From contig CAJXPD010000076.1 in assembly GCA_913057785.1 (NCBI GenBank), positions 1 through 38,933 of the forward strand: DNA of 38,933 nucleotides, written 5' to 3'. The DNA is from an uncultured Lewinella sp. (GTDB taxonomy: Bacteria > Bacteroidota > Bacteroidia > Chitinophagales > Saprospiraceae). Shown here piece after piece: positions 14,724 through 21,476 of the stretch. The notes below the pieces were generated by a model, which was not told the DNA's origin, did no database searches, and saw only the letters and a program-made list of their open reading frames with translations. A program made the translations under genes and the position numbers. How positions within the stretch are numbered: the stretch's first letter is position 1; every line of letters starts with the position of its first letter.

Positions 14724-14732
14724 ATGTTTAAA

Positions 14733-14798
14733 TTATTTCCGCTGCCTCGCATCTTGCAGCAATAATTCTGCATAAATGCTACCACTGCGCTTTCCCAT
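14733..14798 (-). CDS. Possible 21-codon small ORF in the operon gap
   Basis: An ATG at 14798 opens a 21-codon frame (starts MGKRSGSIYAELLLQD, ends with Arg/Lys) that stops 9 nt before the permease ATG, an ideal distance for translational coupling. No known family. It might be a leader peptide or chance; the unusual 138-nt gap in an otherwise tightly packed operon is the main reason to list it. Confidence 0.25.
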   Translation of the reverse strand: MGKRSGSIYAELLLQDARQRK

Positions 14799-14861
14799 GA
14801 TTTTGTTTAATCATCCCCAATGATTGGGTTGTGATCAAACAGACTCATGCTCAGTTCATGG

Positions 14862-15614
14862 CTAATCCGATTTTCTTTTGGCTTGGCGGGCCAGTTGGAA
14901 GAACACATCATCCATGGTTTCAGCGGCAAAGTCTTGCTTCAATGCCGTCGGGCTATCCAAGGCGGCTATTTTACCATCTACCATCATTGAAATGCGATTA
15001 CAATACTCCGCCTCGTCCATGTAATGGGTGGTCACAAAAATGGTGATGCCCATATCGGCTGCCTCGTAGATCAAATCCCAAAATTGCCGGCGGGTGATTG
15101 GATCTACTCCTCCCGTTGGCTCATCTAAAAAGACAATCGATGGTTGATGGATAATGGCCACGGAAAAAGCTAACTTTTGCTTCCACCCTAAGGGCAGTGA
15201 CCCCACCAGGGTATTGGCATGGTCCACCAAACCTAACTGTTGTATCAGGCTATCAGATTTTTCTCGAAGAGCTTGATCATTGAGTCCGTAAATACCTCCA
15301 AAGAAGTGGATATTTTCTTTGATCGTAAGATCTTCGTACAGCGAGAACTTTTGGCTCATGTAGCCGATATTGCGCTTGATTTGCTCAGGCTCTTTGTATA
15401 CATCGTAGCCCGCCACAGTTGCTACGCCCGCAGAAGGTTTTGATAACCCACACAACATCCGCATGGCCGTGGTTTTCCCGGCTCCATTCGCTCCCAAGAA
15501 TCCGAAGATCTCCCCTTGATAGACTTCAAAACTAATCTGATCTACCGCCGTAAAATTTCCGAATTGTTTGGTCAACTTCTCCGCTGAGATGACGATATTA
15601 TTGGTGTCTATCAT
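14862..15614 (-). CDS. ABC transporter ATPase, second of the pair
   Basis: 250 aa, complete nucleotide-binding domain: Walker A GANGAGKTT (41-49), Q-loop region GYMSQKFSLYEDLTIKEN, Walker B IVFLDEPT (D164, E165), H-loop VTTHYMDEAEYC. The ABC signature is altered: LPLGWKQ (140-146) replaces LSGGxxQ; LPxGxxQ signatures are also found in YbhF-like second domains. It overlaps the end of the first ATPase gene by 17 nt. In E. coli YbhF both NBDs are in a single chain; here they are two proteins, presumably pairing as a heterodimer. Confidence 0.94.
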   Translation of the reverse strand: MIDTNNIVISAEKLTKQFGNFTAVDQISFEVYQGEIFGFLGANGAGKTTAMRMLCGLSKPSAGVATVAGYDVYKEPEQIKRNIGYMSQKFSLYEDLTIKENIHFFGGIYGLNDQALREKSDSLIQQLGLVDHANTLVGSLPLGWKQKLAFSVAIIHQPSIVFLDEPTGGVDPITRRQFWDLIYEAADMGITIFVTTHYMDEAEYCNRISMMVDGKIAALDSPTALKQDFAAETMDDVFFQLARQAKRKSD

Positions 15615-16524
15615 TGGTCATTAGTTGGATAAAACAATCCTCCACGGTCGGAGAGATAGCCTGCATTTCTACATTTTCGTGTACGATCGAGGCAAGGAAC
15701 TGGGATGATCCTTCCAAGGGGTTCAAGCCCTCCTGCATAGTGATATGATGGTATTCTCCAAAGGAAAAAGCGGAGGTGACTTGAGGGTGCTTTCTGAGAT
15801 CCTTCAGAAGTCCACTCATATTATCCGACTTGATAGCGAATAGTTTATCGGGGTATCTAGCAATAATTCCAGCAGGCGTGTCGATCGACATAATCTGGCC
15901 TTCTTGTACCAAGGCTATTCGCTCACATAGGGTGGCTTCATCCATGTAGGGTGTTGATACCAATATCGTGATTCCTTCAGCTTTTAGCCGTTTCAACATT
16001 TCCCAAAACTCCTTGCGCGAAACTGTATCGACTCCCGTAGTAGGTTCATCGAGAAACAGCACCTCCGGGCGATGAATGAGGGCACAGCATAGTGCCAACT
16101 TTTGCTTCATCCCACCGGATAGGTTTCCCGCCCTTCTCCGTTTAAAGGGTTCCAGCTGCACATAGATATCCTTTATCAGGTGATAATTTTCTTCCACGGT
16201 AGTACCAAAGATCGAAGCGAAGAAGTTTAGATTTTCTTCTACACTGAGATCTTGGTAAAGCGAGAATTTGCCTGGCATATAGCCGACTTTACTTCGAATA
16301 TCCTTGTAGTCCTTGACCACATCAGAGCCATTGACCGTGGCCTGACCTGAATCTGCCAGCAGCAGGGTCACTAGTATTCGGAAGAGGGTTGTCTTTCCGG
16401 CACCATCTGGGCCCACGATTCCAAACAGTTCGCCTTTTTCGACCTCAAAGGAAATGTCTGTTAAGGCCCGGACGCTCCCTTCCTCATAGGTTTTAGACAG
16501 ATTTTGAACACTTACATCGATCAT
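15598..16524 (-). CDS. ABC transporter ATPase, first of the pair
   Basis: 308 aa: NBD with Walker A GPDGAGKTT (38-46), canonical signature LSGGMKQ (136-142), Walker B VLFLDEPTTGVD (D160, E161), switch region VSTPYMDEATLCERI, where the H-loop His (usually S/T-T-H-Y-M-D-E) is Pro. About 70 C-terminal residues (235-308) extend beyond the NBD. So one partner (this) has the canonical signature but no switch His, and the other has the His but a variant signature: an asymmetric pair with possibly one fully active site. Starts 4 nt after the membrane-fusion gene. Confidence 0.94.
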   Translation of the reverse strand: MIDVSVQNLSKTYEEGSVRALTDISFEVEKGELFGIVGPDGAGKTTLFRILVTLLLADSGQATVNGSDVVKDYKDIRSKVGYMPGKFSLYQDLSVEENLNFFASIFGTTVEENYHLIKDIYVQLEPFKRRRAGNLSGGMKQKLALCCALIHRPEVLFLDEPTTGVDTVSRKEFWEMLKRLKAEGITILVSTPYMDEATLCERIALVQEGQIMSIDTPAGIIARYPDKLFAIKSDNMSGLLKDLRKHPQVTSAFSFGEYHHITMQEGLNPLEGSSQFLASIVHENVEMQAISPTVEDCFIQLMTNDRHQ

Positions 16525-16528
16525 AATA

Positions 16529-17512
16529 TCAAAACTTTATTTCTCCGTACATGCCCATTTTGTATTTACCGTCATTGGCTACTTGTATCTTGATGGCATA
16601 CACGAGATTGGCCCTTTCATCCTTTGTCTGAATTGTTTTCGGCGTGAATTCTGCCTTGTCACTGATCCATACGATCTTACCTGGTCCTTCTGTAAATCCG
16701 CCTTCTCCGTCATCAATCCGAACCGTAACGGATTGATTTAGGGTAACTTGAGGTAACTGGTCACCCGTGATATAGGCCCTTAGGTTCATCTCTTGCAGGT
16801 TGGCAATCTTATACAGGGGTTTCCCGATGGAAATAAACTCTCCATCATAGGCCAATTGCGTCGTAATTGTACCAGTATAATTGCTGATGATCAGTCCATC
16901 TCGAATTTGCTTTTCAATCAATGCAAGCCGCTTTCGATTAGGCTCTTCCTCACTTAATACTGCTGTGTTTTGAATCGCTACATTCTGTCTTGCCGAAGAA
17001 ATCTGTGCCTGCAACACACTCTTCTGAGTTTCTACTCCGTCAAGTTGTTTTTGTAGTACCAACTTCTGGGCAATCAGATCATCCAATTGCTTTTGTGGGG
17101 CTGCATTTGCCTTCACTAGGTTTTGGAAACGTTGTATCTCTTTATCGATGTTTAGTATCTGTTGACCAAGGGTAGCCATTTGGCTTTCCTGCGTCTTTAG
17201 TTGAGCATTCAAGACAGTGATCTGTGGTCCGGGGTCATTGGTTTTAGCATCGATAGCATCGATAGAGGCTCTCACCTGTTCTGCTTGCAAGAAGAGGTTA
17301 TCCACGTCGATATATCCTAGCGTGTCACTAGCGTTTATGATTTGCCCCTCCTGGATATCCAGTTTCTTAATGACTCCCGTGGCTTCAGCACTTATTACTC
17401 GTTCTATTGCCTCAAAACTCCCTGAGGCATCATAGTCTTTTCCGCCTCGATTGCAGGCTGATGTTATCAAAATCGATAGCAGAAGCCCGCTGTAAACGAA
17501 ATATTTTTTCAT
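16529..17512 (-). CDS. Membrane-fusion (HlyD/YbhG-like) lipoprotein
   Basis: 327 aa from ATG 17512; MKKYFVYSGLLLSILITSAC gives a signal peptide with lipid-attachment Cys20. Then a lipoyl/barrel-sandwich half (FEAIERVISAEATGVIKKLDIQEGQIINASDTLGYIDV), a long alpha-helical hairpin (about 75-190; Gln/Ala-rich, QILNIDKEIQRFQNLVKANAAPQKQLDDLIAQKLVLQKQL), the returning lipoyl half and a beta-barrel (GKPLYKIANLQEMNLRAYITGDQLPQVTLNQSVTVRID). It bridges the inner-membrane ABC exporter and the TolC-like protein. The in-frame extension to 17611 overlaps the TolC-like gene and is rejected. Starts 10 nt after that gene's stop. Confidence 0.93.
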   Translation of the reverse strand: MKKYFVYSGLLLSILITSACNRGGKDYDASGSFEAIERVISAEATGVIKKLDIQEGQIINASDTLGYIDVDNLFLQAEQVRASIDAIDAKTNDPGPQITVLNAQLKTQESQMATLGQQILNIDKEIQRFQNLVKANAAPQKQLDDLIAQKLVLQKQLDGVETQKSVLQAQISSARQNVAIQNTAVLSEEEPNRKRLALIEKQIRDGLIISNYTGTITTQLAYDGEFISIGKPLYKIANLQEMNLRAYITGDQLPQVTLNQSVTVRIDDGEGGFTEGPGKIVWISDKAEFTPKTIQTKDERANLVYAIKIQVANDGKYKMGMYGEIKF

Positions 17513-17522
17513 GATATCTTTT

Positions 17523-18827
17523 TTAATTGCCTGTTGTGGTTTTAAGATTGTATTGCGCTTGTAACTGCATCGTCTCATGCAATTCAAGTTCTTGTTGCGC
17601 TCGATTGGCATCGTTTAGGATTTTGATATAGTCAATGGTCGTGATCAATCCGTTCAGCAGTTGAACCTCCGCAATACTCTTAATTTCCTCCCGCAGCGCT
17701 ACGGCTGCTTCATCGGCCTCGATCAAATCTGCATATTTATTGATTTCGGAATCCTGTTGAGATTGAGTCATGGATGTATTCAGGAGAAAGGTTTCTTTTC
17801 GAGTATCAACCAACTGGCGCTGGATAGACAGCCGCTGCCGGTCATTTCTAGTTTTGTACAAGCTGGATAGGCCCCAGCTAAGTTTCAGTCCAGTGATGTA
17901 GTAGGGGGTAAAGTCGTTACTGAGAAAATTAAGTGCAGGGCGGCCATAACCGCCTTGGAAGAATAGGCCTACTTCCGGAATGTACCGGTTATTCAATTGA
18001 GCATCCTGCACATTCAAAAGCTGTTCTTGCAAATCAAATACGCGGAGCTCAGGTCTATTCAGCGAAAAATCTCCTATGGATATAGCTGCCGGTTTCACTA
18101 GGACGGTAGTAGCTCCAATGGATTTGCCTGTGAGCTGCCCTAACCTGACCAGAAAAGCAATCTTATTTGATTGATTCTCTTGAATCTGCTGGGACACTCT
18201 AATCTTCTCCACTTCTAGTAACTTTTGATCCATTAGAGTTGCAGTACCATTGGCCACTGCCGCCGCCAGTCTTGCCAGTGTGCTATCGATATCCTGTTCC
18301 ATGAAGGCCAGTTGCTCACCTTTAGCTTGCATCAAAAGGATCGAGAAGTAGATTTGATTGACTCGGTCTTGAAGTTGGTACAAATCGATCTCCACTTGCT
18401 GCATTTCCAGCTTGCCATTCAGATCGATCTGATTCCTTTGAGATCTGATGTTGGAGAAATTGGTGAGTGACTGGTATACCTCAGCAGAAATTTTGTACTG
18501 ATCCTTATCTAAGGTAGGGATTTCAATATTTGGGATATCCAATGCTAGTTCTGTCACCTCCGACTGATAAGTTGCCTGACCATTGATGTTGATTTGAGGT
18601 AAGGAACCCTTAGAGGCATTGCTCAAGCTATATTGGGTAGATCGAGCCAGGAGGTCTAATTGGGCGACCAGTGGGTAGTTGTTCTTTGACCATTCATAAC
18701 ACTCCGGTAAGGTAATGGAAGTTAAGGGTAGAGCACTGCTATTACCTTGCCCGAAAGCTGTCCAGCAAAGGAAACTCGTAAAGAATAGTAAATGGTATTT
18801 TCTACAATTCGACAAAAGACTATTCAT
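17523..18827 (-). CDS. TolC-family outer-membrane efflux protein
   Basis: 434 aa with a signal peptide (ends near AFGQ, about residue 27). Periodic helix-rich sequence with two OEP repeats (about 40-220 and 235-430), including LPQININGQATYQSEV and the second-repeat YIPEVGLFFQGGYG, typical of the TolC trimeric channel. Provides the outer-membrane exit duct for the ABC exporter encoded next. The 42-nt gap from the TetR gene contains a near-copy of the TetR operator placed 6 nt before the ATG. Confidence 0.93.
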   Translation of the reverse strand: MNSLLSNCRKYHLLFFTSFLCWTAFGQGNSSALPLTSITLPECYEWSKNNYPLVAQLDLLARSTQYSLSNASKGSLPQININGQATYQSEVTELALDIPNIEIPTLDKDQYKISAEVYQSLTNFSNIRSQRNQIDLNGKLEMQQVEIDLYQLQDRVNQIYFSILLMQAKGEQLAFMEQDIDSTLARLAAAVANGTATLMDQKLLEVEKIRVSQQIQENQSNKIAFLVRLGQLTGKSIGATTVLVKPAAISIGDFSLNRPELRVFDLQEQLLNVQDAQLNNRYIPEVGLFFQGGYGRPALNFLSNDFTPYYITGLKLSWGLSSLYKTRNDRQRLSIQRQLVDTRKETFLLNTSMTQSQQDSEINKYADLIEADEAAVALREEIKSIAEVQLLNGLITTIDYIKILNDANRAQQELELHETMQLQAQYNLKTTTGN

Positions 18828-18832
18828 TTGAT

Positions 18833-18848
18833 TTAATCATTTGTTTAA
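18833..18848 (-). promoter_or_regulatory. Variant TetR-type operator before the TolC-like gene
   Basis: TTAATCATTTGTTTAA differs by one base from the complement of the two perfect operators in front of the TetR gene (TTAATCATTTGATTAA). It lies in the 42-nt gap between the TetR stop and the TolC-like ATG, over the position of a ribosome binding site. It may be a third repressor site (roadblock or internal promoter). Confidence 0.55.
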
Positions 18849-18869
18849 TACATAAGCAAAAAAAGGTCC

Positions 18870-19484
18870 TTATTTGACCTTTAGCATCGCATTGACCCAT
18901 AGAGGAATCAGTCTTTTCCTTTCCTCGATCATTTCACGGTATATTTCATCGGATATTTCTGTAGTAGCAACGATCATCGGCTTGGCTAAGAATGGGAAGA
19001 CCACCAATCCTATCAAATTCATAATGAAGTGAATGGGATTGATCGGTGGGACTTTACCCTCCATTGCCGCTTGTAAAAACTGCTGTACGAAGAAGGAGTG
19101 TTTCGCCTGCTGTAGGGAACCTATCTTATCAAGATATCCCTCCGGATCTTCTCTTACGTTGTTCAGAATGAAGTGTGGAATATTTGCATTTTCAGATAGC
19201 AAATCAATGTAATGCAGCACGAATGCCTCAACTTTTTCCTCAAGAGAAGTCTCCTGATTATCCAAGATCTTGATCACTCCCCCAAAAAAGGTCTGCATCG
19301 TTTCTGTCATGATGATATCATACAGCTTCTGCTTACTCCTGAAGTAGTAATTCAATAGAGCTAGATTTATCCCCGCACTTTCTGCAATGTCTCTAGTTCT
19401 TGCCCCAGCAAAACCTTTTTGTTGGAAGATTTTCCTAGCGGCTTCCTTGATCTTCTGTTCCGTGTCCTTTTCCTTTACTGCCAT
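18870..19484 (-). CDS. TetR-family repressor of the efflux operon
   Basis: 204 aa from ATG 19484 (MAVKEKDTEQKIKEAARKIF); a TTG two codons upstream is the alternative. N-terminal HTH (about 10-56: AARKIFQQKGFAGARTRDIAESAGINLALLNYYFRSKQKLYD) is typical TetR; the rest is the helical ligand domain with a CecR/YbiH-like flavour (LNYYFRSKQKLY). First gene of the operon and preceded by two operator copies, one over the -33 element, so it should repress itself and the exporter. In E. coli the TetR protein CecR controls ybhGFSR, which supports the assignment. Inducer unknown. Confidence 0.93.
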   Translation of the reverse strand: MAVKEKDTEQKIKEAARKIFQQKGFAGARTRDIAESAGINLALLNYYFRSKQKLYDIIMTETMQTFFGGVIKILDNQETSLEEKVEAFVLHYIDLLSENANIPHFILNNVREDPEGYLDKIGSLQQAKHSFFVQQFLQAAMEGKVPPINPIHFIMNLIGLVVFPFLAKPMIVATTEISDEIYREMIEERKRLIPLWVNAMLKVK

Positions 19485-19508
19485 CGTCAAATATTGATTA
19501 ACACGCTA

Positions 19509-19571
19509 CAAAGGTAAGGGATTTTGCATTTTAATCAAATGATTAATTCAATTTTTTAATCAAATGATTAA
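19509..19571 (-). promoter_or_regulatory. Efflux-operon promoter with two TetR operators
   Basis: On the minus strand a TTG (complement of 19536-19538) lies exactly 19 bp from TACCTTTG (complement of 19509-19516), the Bacteroidota TTG-N19-TAnnTTTG promoter. Two identical 16-bp palindromes, TTAATCA-AA-TGATTAA, occupy 19531-19546 (covering the -33) and 19556-19571, centres 25 bp apart. This is a clear autorepression layout. Confidence 0.85.
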
Positions 19572-19674
19572 AAACCAAAGAAAACTCCCAACTGGTACCC
19601 GGTTATGCCGTTTCAAGTGCTCTATAAACTGGTATATCAAGATTTGACGGGAAAATGAAGTTATATTGAAACAC

Positions 19675-19710
19675 AAAAGCCATCCCGAAACAAACTCGGA
19701 ACGGCTTTTT
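19675..19710 (-). terminator. Terminator of the small membrane protein gene
   Basis: AAAAGCC...CCGA pairs with TCGG...GGCTTTT around AACAAAC, with a small internal mismatch. A and T tracts on both sides allow function in either direction. It lies 46 nt after the stop of the leftward gene at 19756 and isolates the TetR promoter from it. Confidence 0.75.
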
Positions 19711-19755
19711 CATGAAACCTAAAAACTGTTACAATAAACCGTGACCAGGTGGCCA

Positions 19756-19992
19756 TTAGCTTGCTTTCTTCAAGCTCGGATTATCACTTACTTTTATTTG
19801 GCTAGTCTTAGCTTCAGCGGCTGCAGGAGCCATTACCTTCACTCCCATTAATGCGCTAAGGAAAATGGGTAGTCCTAAGATAGTTAACCAATACATGCCT
19901 GTAAAGACACCGGCAATTATGACGGCCATCATTAGGAAGAAGCGAATTACAACACCACCAATGCTAAGAGAAAACATATCAACCTTTATCAT
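19756..19992 (-). CDS. Small two-TM membrane protein, distant target of the twin-box regulon
   Basis: 78 aa (start ATG 19992; ATG 19977 also possible). Two hydrophobic helices (about 15-32 RFFLMMAVIIAGVFTGMYW and 33-50 WLTILGLPIFLSALMGV) and a polar Lys/Ser-rich cytoplasmic-type tail. No known family recognised. Its promoter is the fourth copy of the twin-box design and has the best palindrome and an exact TAnnTTTG, so it should be among the most tightly regulated members, despite being 7 kb from the sensor genes with the efflux operon in between. A monocistronic gene closed by its own terminator. Possible role in the membrane under low oxygen is inference. Confidence 0.82.
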   Translation of the reverse strand: MIKVDMFSLSIGGVVIRFFLMMAVIIAGVFTGMYWLTILGLPIFLSALMGVKVMAPAAAEAKTSQIKVSDNPSLKKAS

Positions 19993-20020
19993 GTCTAGAG
20001 CTTTTTGATTATTGATATCA

Positions 20021-20087
20021 CAAATCTAGACGGATTGAGGCCGAAGCTGGATGACGAATGTCACCCCGCTATGTGATCTTTATCACA
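20021..20087 (-). promoter_or_regulatory. Promoter D with twin CRP/FNR-type boxes
   Basis: Boxes ATGACGAATGTCAC (20051-20064) and GTGATCTTTATCAC (20073-20086) have centres 22 bp apart. TAGATTTG (complement of 20021-20028) starts 29.5 bp from the nearer centre toward the small membrane protein. The second box extends to TGTGA-N6-TCACA, an exact E. coli CRP consensus core. On the other side the 29.5-bp position (AATATCGA) has no -7 element and no gene diverges, so this copy works one way only. Confidence 0.85.
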
Positions 20088-20126
20088 CTACTGGCATGGA
20101 CGATAAAAAATATCGATTATGATGGC

Positions 20127-20804
20127 TTAATAGTGACCATCAGCATCCGCTTGAAAGGTATACAGGAAGGTTAGGCCCCCCATGGTGTACCAATCATTGG
20201 TATGATCTGCTCCCATTTTACTGACTCCATCCAGGTAATCAGAGAATACAGGGCGAGTTCCAACGTCTAAGGTCAGCGTAATGGCCTTGGTCATCTCAAA
20301 ACGTATTCCAAGGTTAATCGGCAAGATGAAAAAAGTCGAAACATCGTTCTCTTCTTTCATATTGGAGGCGCTGCCAGCATACCCGACTTCAGCATTCGCC
20401 CTGGCCACGCCCATACCAATTGATACAAATGGGGAAAATTGCCGGGAGAATGCACCAACATTATTGAATCGACTAGATCCTAGGATATGCCATTCGGCAT
20501 TTACAGTGAACTCCATCAGATTCCCATCCATTTGTAGCCCACGGCCTTCCCTAGCGGCATAGGGTGTATCACTCCCGCTGATCTGCGTGAAGGCACCAGC
20601 AATCTTAAAGGCATATCGTGGATGGAAGAATTGTCGGTAAGAAATACCCGCAACAATTCCTAAATCGCTTGCGGCGAAAGGGCTTGGTGAAAGATCACCC
20701 TGGTAGGCAGACATCCCAGCTAGAATTCCAAGCTCGGAGCTCTTTTGAGCGGATAGAAGATGGCTACAGGACAAAAACAATACAAGTGCAAAAAATCGAA
20801 ACAT
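20127..20804 (-). CDS. DUF6089-like outer-membrane beta-barrel protein
   Basis: 225 aa, signal peptide cut after LLSAQ (about 19). The start of the mature part, SSELGILAGMSAYQGDLSPSPF, and alternating aromatic/hydrophobic strands (AGISYRQFFHPRYAFKIAGAFTQISG; FSPFVSIGMGVARANAEVGY; LPINLGIRFEMTKAITLTLDVGTRPVFSDYLDGVSKMG) fit the DUF6089 barrels common in Bacteroidota, which resemble OmpW/OmpA-like 8-strand barrels. Function of the family is unknown. Leftward; stops just past promoter D of the next gene, with no terminator between, so read-through into that gene cannot be excluded. Confidence 0.88.
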   Translation of the reverse strand: MFRFFALVLFLSCSHLLSAQKSSELGILAGMSAYQGDLSPSPFAASDLGIVAGISYRQFFHPRYAFKIAGAFTQISGSDTPYAAREGRGLQMDGNLMEFTVNAEWHILGSSRFNNVGAFSRQFSPFVSIGMGVARANAEVGYAGSASNMKEENDVSTFFILPINLGIRFEMTKAITLTLDVGTRPVFSDYLDGVSKMGADHTNDWYTMGGLTFLYTFQADADGHY

Positions 20805-21181
20805 AGGGATGGTTATTTATCGGTGAATAATGGAATATCGTGACGATCAAATAACCGGGGAATATCTCTTGCTCTACAAAAGAGCAGTTAACTGGGAGTA
20901 TATGGATTAGAATTTTGCAGTTCAAATCAACGTTCATGCTAAGCCTATTAGAAGGCTGCACAAGTCATAGTTGCCTGAGAAATACTGTAGAATTGAAGAT
21001 ATGTCTTGGGAAAGGATAAATGTCTACTATCAATAATGTGTTAGTAGCGTGAAAAATTGTACGAGTCGCATTTTTTTTCCAATTAATCTAGAACTATCCG
21101 CTTATCCGTTGATCAAAAGCCATACCTAGTTCTACTAATTGTACTTGCATTCCGTACTAGTAAGTGGCACTTACTGGATAC
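20805..21181. other. 377-bp gap without a gene
   Basis: No convincing frame on either strand. It must hold the promoter of the DUF6089-like gene. A short hairpin, TGCTCT-ACAAA-AGAGCA, lies near 20870-20886, and TTGATCAA at 21110-21117 is a palindrome without the TGA-N6-TCA spacing of the regulatory boxes. Nothing else stands out. Confidence 0.6.
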
Positions 21182-21466
21182 CTATATGGCTTCCATTCCA
21201 CCCAGGCAGGCGGAGAATCCAACGAGCAATATGACAAAAAGACTTATCAAATAGGTCTTTCCTTTCTCCCTATCTTTCCGAACAAAGAAAACAATGCTCA
21301 AAATAAGTAGGATCCCCACATGGATAGCCAATAAGGTCATCATAAACAGTCCATATCCTACTCCTGCATACCCACTTTTATCTTGAGAAGCTATCGCTGC
21401 AGAGATAATGGCGTAGATGGCGAGAATAATTAAATTGATGCCAATGATTCGTCCTGTTCCTTTCAT
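21182..21466 (-). CDS. Three-TM small membrane protein, partner of the radical SAM gene
   Basis: 94 aa with three hydrophobic segments (about 7-27, 37-62 and 72-90), a conserved-looking positive loop (RKDREKGKTY) and a Cys near the end (GFSACLGGMEAI). Starts 10 nt after the radical SAM stop, so the two are almost certainly one operon. No recognisable domain. If the radical SAM enzyme modifies lipids, a small integral membrane partner would make sense, but this is inference. Confidence 0.8.
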   Translation of the reverse strand: MKGTGRIIGINLIILAIYAIISAAIASQDKSGYAGVGYGLFMMTLLAIHVGILLILSIVFFVRKDREKGKTYLISLFVILLVGFSACLGGMEAI

Positions 21467-21476
21467 GATAAGTGGT

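Noticed and set aside
21110..21117. TTGATCAA palindrome as a regulatory box
   Set aside because: The half-sites are contiguous (no 6-bp spacer between TGA and TCA) and no gene is placed to use it.
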